NCBI GenBank assembly: GCA_964016985.1 | Contig: OZ024830.1 | Location: 21,414,387 to 21,478,386 of the forward strand | From: Anodontia alba | Lineage: Eukaryota; Mollusca; Bivalvia; Lucinida; Lucinidae | Reading direction: 5' to 3' | DNA: 64,000 bases | Part shown: positions 45,001 through 57,000 of the stretch, one piece after another | Layout of the letters: the number at the start of each line of letters is the position of its first letter | How positions within the stretch are numbered: position 1 is the first letter of the stretch | The notes under the pieces: generated by a model | The model's input: the letters and a program-made list of their open reading frames with translations, nothing else | Told to the model about the DNA's origin: nothing | Databases searched by the model: none | Made by a program: the position numbers and the translations under genes

Positions 45001-48000
45001 CCATTCAGTTAGGGGATAATGAAATTTAATAAAAGGTCTTGATGATATGGCTATCTTAACTTAAACGCAAAAATTTTTACTTTTATACGAAAACTCTAAG
45101 TTCTTGACCTTGACCTCATTCACACCTGTGTGGGGATCATGCGGAGTAAGATGCTAGGCCAATATCTACCAACATGTCAAATATAAATGAAATTCCTCAA
45201 GGGTCTTGATGATATGGCTATATAAACTTACACAAAAAACTTTGACTTTTTTATGAAAATTCTAAGTCCATGACCTTGACCCCAAGGTCACCCCCGGGGT
45301 TGGGATGGTGCTGATAAAAACTTAAGACCTATATCTACCATCATGCCAAATATGAATGAAATCCATCAAAGGGTCTTTAAAATATGAGGTCTTATAAACT
45401 TTAACGCAAAAACTTTGACCCTAAGACAAAAATAAAGTATAAACGAATAATACTTCCACGGACTGACGGACAGACGAACACATTCCTTGCTGATAGCTAT
45501 ATCAGCTCAACCTTTCAGTTAGGAGATAATAAAAGGTCTTGATGATATGGCTATATAAACTTAAACGCAAAAATTTTGACTTTTATATGAAAATTCTAAG
45601 TTAGTGACCTTGACCTCGGTCACATCCAGGGTGGGGATCATGCCGAGTAAGAAGCTAGGCCGATATCTATAAACATGACAAATATAAATGAAATTCCTCA
45701 AGGGTCTTGATGATATAGCTATATAAACTTAAACACAAAAAACTTTGACTTTTTTCACTAAAACTAAGTCCGTGACCTTGACCCTAAGGTCACCCCGGGG
45801 TGGGGATGGTGCCAATAAAAACTTTAGACCTATATCTACCATCATGCCATATATGAACGAAATCCATCACAGGGTCTTCAAAATATGAGGTCTTATAAAC
45901 TTTAACACAAAAACTTTGACCCTGTGACTTTTTTATGAAAATTCTAAGTCCGTGACCTTGACCCAAAGGTCACCCCTGGGGTGGGGATGGTGCTGATAAA
46001 AACTTTAGACCTATATCTACCATCATGCCAAATATGAATGAAATCCATCAAAAGATCTTCAAAATATGAGGTCTTATAAACTTTAACGCAAAAACTTTGA
46101 CCCTGTGATGGAAAGACGAACGAAGGAACGAACGTACGAACGAACGAACGAACAGACGAACGGAAAAGCGAAAACTATATACCCCCACATACTTCGTATG
46201 TCGGGGGTATAAACATAGTGGTTCATATATAATCATACAGATAAATATACATAAATATGCCTGGATTACATTTGCCCTGGGTGCCATACGATTTATTTGT
46301 CTACGATTTTCCCTATGATTTTTAGGCATCGTAGGTGGCCACAGGCTATGGCCTATGTTTTTACATTGTTTATGAGCAAGGTGTGATTCCTTGTACGGGC
46401 TTTTAGCCATGGACCGGGGCAAAGCCTTATGGAGACTGTGTGGAGATCGTACAGAAATCATGCAGTCCTCCTGCAGTCTCCGCAGCCTCCACATGGATAT
46501 TGTACTAGTCCGCGCAGAGATGATATGGTGACTGTGCAATCCTCACATAGTTTTGGGCATTCGTGTACCAAAAGTGTAACACGTCTCATTTCTGCTTGTG
46601 TTGTCAGTTGAGATTGCACTTAAAACAAAAGGAGGGAAGGGGAAGGACTTCCTAGAAGGAAAACGCAGTCGCAAGATCATGGTGCAGTTGCTTTGGGATT
46701 GCTGGAAGATAACTGCTTTATATCCATGCAATTTTATGGGCACAGCACGGGCACAGTGCGGCAACCTTGCAATAGTTGCGTAGGCACCAAACAATTATCC
46801 CAGGAGCCTACAATCATCGTACAATTTTTTTTTTCCCCAAATTACCATCTAAAATCTTGTGTTGTTTGCACAAGAGTTGTTCGCATGATCAGCGTGCCGG
46901 CTCTGTGCAGTGCCCATGCGGGGATAGTGCAATGCTACCTATTACATGTCTATGGGCTTGCAATTTTTTTAAATCGTAGAGGCTACAGCACCTGTGAATA
47001 TGTACGATAATCGTATGGATGCCGGCTGCCTCTGTACGAAGGCTACATGGTAAGGGAGATATGGGCATCTTATGGGTGCCATAAGCTAATTGCAGGATAA
47101 ATGTAAACTAGGCATCAAAAAGAAGCAAAAAAGGAAAAAAAAACAAAGAAAGAAAACACACACACAAACAAAAATCATGAAAAAATGTGAATAGTAAATA
47201 TACCTTAACTAGTTTGCCACTTATAAACTCTCTTGCAGGCAGACTGGTTGGTTTTGAGTTTAACAGTCCAGTCAACTCTATTAAAGATATGTTGAGCCAG
47301 TCAATATTAACCACACTTTTCCTGGGCATGCTTAGCCCTCTAAGCAGTTAACCAGTGCTTCTGGACATTATTTCACCAGAAACTGACAACTGCCCTTCTT
47401 CAGCTGAAAGGAGAGAATGACCACAGAAAATATTTCATGATCTCTCTCCATAAAGAATGTCGCTGGATATAGTGGGGATCGAACCTGCAACCTCCTGATT
47501 ACCAGTTGGATGCTCCATCCAAGACCAGCGCTTGAAGGTAGATAGTCCAGCAGTTTGGATAGTTATGGTTTCAAAAACTATGGATTTTGAAAGGGAAACT
47601 CACCCTATACGATCAACAAGATCCCACAGGATATTGTCATGAGGGACAAGCGGGGAACCATCATACAATACTACACCAGATCCCACAGCTAGGACAGAAA
47701 CCAGCCAATTCCACATCATCCAACCCACCTAGTTAACAGAATAAGACAAGCATTGACATACATGTATGATCTAGGCAGTCTGCTGTAATAAAAAATCCAG
47801 GAATCAAGGAATTATCCTATATATCTGGAGTTTCTTGTTATCTCTAAGCCATTAGAATCTAAACCAACTGAAATAAGAGGAAAAGGTTTACCTCCAAGGG
47901 AGAAGTTTTGTCATTCAAATAATGTCCTATTGCCATTTGGGGCTACTCCTAAAGGAAAGAATTGGATCCCTTTTGAATTTCATCTTTAAAAGTAGTCCTC

Positions 48001-51000
48001 ATTTTTAGAAAGTTTCAAGTATTTAAGAGGCAACTTGGCTTTCTGTCTACAAAATTTGTCTCTCATTGCCAAACAGAATTGAAATTTTTCCATCACGAAA
48101 ACATACCTATATAATTTTGACCCCCTTAAACCCCACTTTTATATAGTAAAATTGAGGTTTACAAGGGTATACATTTTTTTTCTTATTTCTGCTCAAAAAG
48201 AGATTGTGGGTACTCAATACAACTGCCTCTCTGAGGCAGTTCCAACAAGAACCCACAATCCAGGTTTTGAGCAGAAATATAAAAAATATCAGAATTTTTA
48301 TCTGAAAACTTTCAGTTTTTGGTGGTGAAATTTTCAATATATTTGAATAGGCATGTTTTCGTAATGCAGGTGAATCCATTCACCTTTAGCAACCATTATT
48401 TTTCAAAGTAAGACATTTCACAAATCAGATAGGTGTGTTCTGCTTTATAATTTTATTTTTTCTGAACTGATATTGGTTTCTTGGTGTACTGATTATTTAT
48501 ATACTCCACAGAATTATGTAGAAAAGCTATTTTGGTACTCATCACGAAAACACGCCTATATAATTTTGAACCCCTTGAACCCCACTTTTATATAGTAAAA
48601 CTGGGGTTTACAGGGATATACATTATTTTTCTTATTTCTGCTCAAAACAGAGATTGTGGATACTCATTAGAACCGCCCCGCCGAGGCGGTTCTAACAGGC
48701 ACCCACAATCTATGTTTTGAGCATAAATATGAAAAATATCAGAGTTTTTACCTGAAAATTTTCAGTTTTTGGAGGTGAAATTTTCTTAATATTTGAATAG
48801 GCGTGTTTTCGTAATGAAATGTTCATGAACAAAGAAAGATTCTGAAAAGTCTGCAAACTCACTGTTATATAAATATACATATACAAGCTTATCATGAAAA
48901 TACATAAAACTTTGATTGTGCATGTATCACAAAGCTTTTAATTCTTTTACATCATAAATAATACTTCTTAAAGCACAGTTTTATTTTCAAACACATGTAA
49001 ATTTATAAACAAGCATCGTTTTGATTTGGCAAGGAGTTTAACATCCCAGTCAACACTATTAAGGTCATGTTGAGCTGGCTAGTTCACCTAGCCACACTTT
49101 TCCTGGGCATCACGAAAACATACCTATATAATTTTGACCCCCTTAAGCCCCACTTTTATATAGTAAAACTGGGGTTTACAGGGGTATACAATATTTTACT
49201 TATTTCTTCTCAAAAACATAGATTGTGGGTACTTGTTAGATCTGCCTCATCGAGGCAGTTCTAACAAGTACCCACAATCTATGTTTTGAGCAGAAATATG
49301 AAAAATATTAAAAAATTTTTATCAGACAATTTTCATTTTTTGGTGGTAAAATTTTCTGTATATTTGAATAGGCATGTTTTCGTAATGGCAGGCTTTGTCC
49401 TCTGATTAACCAGTACCTATGTACAATGCACCAGAAACTGACAACTGCCATTCTTGAATCAGTGGAAGCAAGAGAATGATCGTAGACAAACAAGCATCTG
49501 ACAAACAACATATAAAAGGATTTTAATGAAAGCATAATGAAAATGTCACTATACCCATGAAGATATAGGAGTTCTGAATAGCTCTATATAAGGTCCTTTT
49601 TTTCAATCCAAAGATCCTGATATTTTTCCATGAAAAGATATACTGTCAGTACTCATTAGAAGTACCCTGTGTATATAATGTTTTTGTTGAGAAACAAAAA
49701 AAATGTATGGATACTCCAATTATTTAGAGTTATTGTTCAGATAAAAATGTTCTTACCGTAGTATAGTAGATCATAATATCATCCCTGGTCATGTCACTTT
49801 GTATCACATGCTCTTCTAAATGTTTCAATAAAGTTCCCTGCAAACAGACATGAACAGTTTCTAAAACATAAGTACATGCAACATACCAAAATTATTAAAA
49901 GAAAAACATGTTCTGTTTAATATTACTCCATCAGAGTTGTTACAAGTATTTACGAGTATGCATGATTTCTTCTTTTGTAGAACTGGCTGCAAATATTCAA
50001 AGTTTTTGACAGCTATCAAAGAGATGGATTAGATTTTTAAATATAATGTGTCTGTGTACAAAAGCATGAGGTCAAATATTTAAAAGGACTTAATACATCC
50101 GGGCCCAGTTGTTCAAAGCATCGTTAGCTTAACGAGCTTGTTAAGGGTCATTTCATTAACTGTTTTAGCGGATTCAATACACAATATTCTGATATTTTTT
50201 GCTGAAAAAAATGTGAGTAGCTTTTGCACTGCAAAAGCTACTCACATTTTTTCAGCAAAACATTTCAGCATATTTGCCTATCACTTGATGTAAATTTTAA
50301 CGAATCGTTAACTAACGACGTCGTTAGCTTTGAACAACTGGGCCCTGGTAGATTTCAGCCATTTGGACAAGGAAGACAACTTTTGTGACTTCCTGTTTTT
50401 TCCTGCATATCAAGCTCTTTCTGAAAAGGGACCTACTCTAAAAGGAAAGAAATGGTAGAAAAATATGCATTGTTGTGCTCATTTGAATAACCTTGGTAAG
50501 GAGATATCACAAAAATACATATACACCACAACTCTTTATAACATGGTTCACTATAACACAGTTTTGGATATAACACGGTTCAAAGATGGATCCCAAAAAT
50601 GTATAGATTATATTGAAAAATGACCATAAATGGTCATTTTTCAATATAATCTATACATTTTTTGTTTGGATATAACACGACTCTTTAACTAATACAGTTT
50701 ATGCTATGGACCCCAACAATAGTGTTATAAAGAGATTGTGGTGTACTCCTATCTTTTTGATATGGAAAATAAGACAATATCTGAGCCATACTCTGAGAAA
50801 AGGTACCTTTGGGTGCATATGTGAACAGTGAAAATCCAGATTAGACATTATGGCATATTCTGATGATGTTTTCTATACATCAATATATTCTACAATATAT
50901 ATATATAAAAACTGTCAGTGGACAGAGAAAGCCCTGGTCAGACTGAGTCGAGAGGCCTTGGCTGTCCACATATGCCTTGAAAATATATTTTGACATAATA

Positions 51001-54000
51001 AGGCTTATATCATTACATTAACAAGTCTATGTAATGTTCCCCATAATTCAGTAGAACATCAGAAACTCAAACATCTCTGGGACAATGTAAATTTGTTCTA
51101 GACATGGGCAGTTTGAGTCACTGAAGGTTAATCATAACCGCTAGTCAGGAGGCAAATGGGTATAATTTAGGGCTGTCATTTCGATTTTCTGTATAATAAT
51201 GGAATGTTGAGTGTACCCATTAGAATTGCCTCAATGAGGCAATTCTTATGAGTACACTCAACATACATCTCATGACAAAATTTTCCTAAAATACCCATAA
51301 ATATTAATTTTGCTTTCTTGGGCTATCAAGAGAATTTCCTACGGACTGTAAAACAAGTTTGAATTCACCATGGTAAATGAGCCATCAGTGTTCGAGTCAT
51401 TGAGGTTTTATTGAACAGGTATATAGTGAAAAAAAGGGTGTTCCAAGGTCAGCTTTAGTAGGAGGATTTTCAGTATTTTGCAGTTTTTAAACCAGTTTTT
51501 CATCTTTTTGTTACTTCTAGCAGCCATTTTTACAGCATAAATCTATCTTAATATGCTTAATAATACCAAGCTCTGCCTCATTTCCCATATTTTATGATAA
51601 CAGCATCATGTAAATTGTATAATGTCTTACACAGTTCTAGATAAGATGGTTTTCAAGGTAAATATTTTCGTACTTCTACACAAAAAATATATGTTATGGC
51701 CTGCACTTCTAATGAGTACCCACAACATATCTTTTTTGTGAAGAAATGAAGAAAAATATCAAGACTTTGGTTAAAAACAATGTCTTATCTGTTGCTAAAG
51801 ATATGAAAATCATAGTTTCAGATAAGGCACTTTTTTCAACAGAAAACTACAGATATTTTTCTTAGTTCTCCACAGAACATATGTTGTGGGTACTCATTAG
51901 AAGCACCTTGGTGAGACACTTCTACTGAGTACCCCCAACATGTTTTCATGGAGAAATAAGTAAAATATTATGTGGATACCCCTTCTTATCTGGAGCTACA
52001 GATAAAGTAATGTAAGTAAAAAGCTGAAAAGTTATTTACCCCTACAGAATGTACCATACATTTGGGTACACCTGTTGTGCCTGATGAATACATAATATAC
52101 AATGGATGATTAAACGGTACTTGTTCAAACTTCAGATCCGGAATGCCACCATCCACCAATCCCATGGAACGGAATTCTTTTAGATTACAACTACAAGAAA
52201 CAGTAGTTTATCGATAATGGTTTTCACAAGCAAAAACACACTTTGTTCCCAGACATTGTTTTAAAATATTTTTTGCACTTTTCCTTGGAAACAGAGGGAA
52301 AAATTTCATTACAGTCATTGCAACCTGATACTTAAGACACACAGCTCTACTATATTAGTGGTATCTAGATATAAATATTTCTTTTATTTCTCAAGACACT
52401 CATTCTAATAATTACTTTCAATAGGTTTCTGAGGAGCAGGGTTTGGGAAAACCAAATTTCTTTTGGTTCCAGACCAAAATTCAGAAATTGGGACCGATTG
52501 GAAACAGCCAAAAGCCAAAAAAATCGGTCCCATACTGGCCCAATACTAAGGAAATTTTATTTGATTCTGTCAGATATTTAGGATATTCTCAAATTCTAAA
52601 CTTACCTAGGTCAGATGTCAATCCGTTAATTACACACGACTAATCCAATAATCGCCTCGAGTCAAGTTGTGTAAACAAATTACCTGAGATCTCATAGTTC
52701 ATCGCGTTATCTTGAATCTCACGAGATTACAGTGGTCGTGTGAAAGTAATTAGCTTTGGGCGCTATTACTGAAGTTTAAAGACTCCTTGATGCATTTGAT
52801 GTTTTGATAGTTAAAAAGAAATCTGTTTTGCTGTGTTTGTAAAGTACAACACTTAATTGGTCTTCAATGATGCAGAGAAAATAATCTCAGGAAACCAAAG
52901 AAGTACAATCACAATGTACATTTCGTATTTTTCTTTTTTTTTCTTTCCAATTTTACATGATGGGTAGCGCAAACAACAATTCTTGTCCCGCAGTCTAGTC
53001 TTGTCTTGTATATGGTCCTGGTAATTATACTCTCAGCCATATCAGGTTGTCTCCCCTGTCCACATGTCAATCAAGTATGATTTCTTTTATCATGTTCGCT
53101 TTGCCTACGAACACGTTCTATCATGTATTTACTTTTACATGCGTAGCTAAACGTCTTTAAATGTTTGAAACCAAGAACTCCACCAAACACAACAATGTAC
53201 GACTATTGTACGGAAATCGGAATTAATTCATACGACTTCACTTATTGTCATTAGTTTTCATGACAAGTATCAGATTTTTTTCCTATGGAAATTAGTTAGG
53301 TGATGACGTCATCGGCTGGACCGATTCATTTTTCAATAGTTCCCGAGCCCTGCTGAGAAGTAACCATCAATAAATTATGGCTGATCTGATTTGGTGTTTT
53401 ATAGCCCAGTCAACACTGTAAAATACAAGTTGAGCCGGTCAGCTAATCTACTCACACTTTTCCGGGACAGTCTTGGTCAACTAAGCAGTTAACCAGTATT
53501 TTGCTCAGTGACTTTCACAGAGATTCCACAAACTGTATTCAATCTAATTACCGTATGGTGTGCTTAGGTTTTTCAAAATTACTGGGAAAACCTTTCAGCA
53601 AAATATGGACCTTATAAGGGCATAGTTTAAAGAAAGATTAGCAGAAGACTTCATGAGAGGATTATTTATGATGCTTGTGCAATAATTGTTTCTGATTGCC
53701 TTTATAAAAGCACATATTGGTACTTGAACTGCCTTGACTTGTGGAGGCAATTCAAATGCGTACCTACAACATATGCTTTTATAAAGAAGTAGATACAAAT
53801 ACATGGGCTGTAACCTGAAGCTACCAAACTGCTTGACTGTGCACTTATAGAGGTATATTCAGTAATTAGGTTGAATACAATAACCCAGCTGACACACAAC
53901 GTTAAAATGACGTCGTATCAACTTCGATGCGACGTGATCACGTCGCATCGATGTTGATACAATGTCATTTTGATGTTGTGTGCCTGCTGGGAACATTCAC

Positions 54001-57000
54001 TGAGATCTATGAACAATCTCCCCCGCTGATTCAAAAAGGGCAGTTGTCTATTACTGGTTAAATTACTTGCACAAGTGCCCAGTTGTTCAAAGCATCATTA
54101 GCTTAACAGGCTCATTAGTGGTCAAAATATTAACTGTTCTAGTAGGTACAATATCTACGGTAATTCACAGGTATTTTGCTGAAAAAGCGTAAAAGCTACT
54201 CACATTTTTTTCAGCAAAAATATTGGCATATATGCCATATTTAATGATCAAAGTTTTAATGATACCTTAAACTAACAACATTGTTAGTTTTGAACAACTG
54301 GGCCTTGGTTAAATGCTTAGAAGACTAAGCCTGCTGAGGAAAAATGTATGTTAACTGACTGCCTCGGAGAAGATTTCACATAAGCTATAATTAGCTTGTT
54401 ATCTGATCCTTTATGTCATTTTTGTATGTTTGTATTGTACTCATTATATTCAATAAACTATTGTTTAAACCAACTGACTGCCTCAACATGAAGGTAATAT
54501 TATTGACTGGACAGTAAAGTCCAATTTCAAACAAACAAAAACCCAGTAAGTGACAAAACCATGTAAATGGATGTGCTGCAGTAGACACTACTAGATTTTA
54601 ACTTCATTTAAATCTATTGTTCTGGTGCTGTTTGTTTTTGTGGGGGCCTCCTCACTGATTTTGGGCCTTTTTCCTTATTGTTTTTGGTCATGTTTGTTGT
54701 AACATTGTGTTTAGTGTGCCCTGTAAGCACTGTGACCATCTTGCTGGAGAAGAGAATGGTCATTGCTTTGCTTTTTGTTGGCTTGTAACGTATGTGCTGT
54801 CTGTCAAAGTTTACTGTACAACTCGTATTTGGTGGTCACTATTTTGGTACTATATATGTATGATCTAGGCAAAAATGCCAATATCAAATTCCACCAATAC
54901 TCTATTTTTGAAAAATGTACATGTACACACTTTGCCGAACATGAAGACTTTCCTGTTAACCTGCCAAATTTTGATGCTGCAGATATTAACACTTCTCTTG
55001 CTAAGCACGACAAGCCCTATCTTAGCAAACAGTGCAGATCCAGATCAGTTGGCTTCTCAAGAATCCAACTGATCTGGATCTGCACTGTTTGTCATTAAAT
55101 ATGTGAATTTCTATAAAAAACCCGGATCAAGTTATCTGACTGGCTGGAAATTAGAAGTGGGCGTGGCATCTTAACTTATTCAGCATGACAAGGCTTAAGT
55201 GTTCTTATGGTACTCTTTTTCTTGTTGTCACTGGTAGGCTATTTTACTATTTTGATTTATAGACAATGACAGCAACTGAAGCAATAACTTCTTTACCTGT
55301 TAGAAATGGAGGAAATATCGCAGGAGGCACTGGGAACAAACCCTATCACTATGACTTTAATGAGATCTGGCAAACCTGAAAATATATTTACAAAATTTAG
55401 ATACTTTAATTTTCATGCCTCCAGACAAATCTTTTTTGTTTTAGACCTGTGCAGGCAATCCAGTCAGCAAAGATCACTTTACCTGCTGTAACTGCCATTC
55501 TCATAGGGACTTATTACACCTGTAAGATTTGTTTGTGTTGAGGTTTTACGGCCCAGTCAACCCATTGAGGTCATGACAAGCGGGGTCAATTTAGCTAACC
55601 ACACTTTTACTGGGGAGGCTTAGTCCTCTAAGCGGTTTACCAGTATTGTGCACATTCTTTCCCCAGACACTGACAACTACCCTTCTTGAATCGGCAGAAA
55701 AGAAAAAATGACCATAGAAAATATTTCATTATCAATTTCCACAAAAGAATGTTGCCAACCTGGCAGGGATTGAACCCGCAACCGCTCGATCAACAGTCAG
55801 AAGTGCATCTAATTGAACCATCAAGGCTGGCTGTAGGAGTGATGGAAGTTAGAGCCCACAGCACATAAAAAGCGAGGTCCAATCCTCTCCTTTCACCTAG
55901 CCATTCAGTGCTGTGTGAACATTTTTCCAGTTGATGGGACTGAACCCGCTTCAGCACTTTAGTAAAATGCTCTAACCATTAGGCTATGGTCCCTCTTGAA
56001 TGTACAATGTAGGTAATGCTACAAGAAAACAACCAAAAGCTTAGATCAGCTTGCATATGTGCACAGTGTCATGAGGGCCTTTTGTATTTTTTCAATATAT
56101 TCTACAGCAACCATTGTTCTGTATGTACGCGACAAAGGTCCTATTAAGACTATGCAAATGCACAGGCATTCAATACAAGCATATGACATAAGGGACTTTT
56201 TCTTAAATTATGCATTCTACTCTATGTGACCTAATTACCGCACAGTATGCTTAGGATTTTCAAAATTACTGGGAAAACGCCTGGTAAAATATCATTACGA
56301 AAATATGCCTATTCAAATATACAGTAAATTTCACCTCCAAAAACTGAAAAATTTCAGGTAAAAACTTCTGATATTTTTCGTATTTCTGCTCAAAACATAG
56401 TTTGTTGTTTTTTATTTTTCATATTTCTGCTCAAGACATAGATTGTGGGTGGTTCTAACGAGTACCCACAATCACTGCTTTTGAGCAGAAATAAGAAAAA
56501 TAATATTTACCCCTGTAAACCCCAGTTTTACTACATAAAAGTGGGGTTTAAGGGGGTCAAAATTACATGTATATAGGCATGTTTTCGTGATGGTATCTAC
56601 CAACTAAGGGTACGCTTTAAAAGAAGATCCGCAAAGGACTTATATGATGAGGTTTATGTGATTTTTTTCTGATTTTCTTTATAAAAGCATGTTGTGGTTT
56701 CTCATTCGGATTGCATTGACAAGTCAATGCAACCCAAATGGGTACTCACAACATATGCCGTTGTAGACAAAAAGTACACTGGTTAAAATCGGAAGACTAC
56801 GAAATTGCTTGACTGTGTGCTTATGGGAGTAATTAGATCGAATATGGTGTGTGTAATAAAATTTTCTTTGTTGCTAACTCAAAAAAAACAAGTTACCTTC
56901 AACAACTTTCTGCAGTTTTTCTAGATGGTTGTGGACTTTACCATTGTAGTGCACAGCATTTACACTAAAAATTACTTTGGGCTGAATCTGTGAAAATCTG

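Noticed and set aside
46048..46539. 163-codon minus-strand ORF
   Set aside because: Covers the end of the 170-bp array, a GAAC microsatellite and part of the 859-bp element; composite of repeats.
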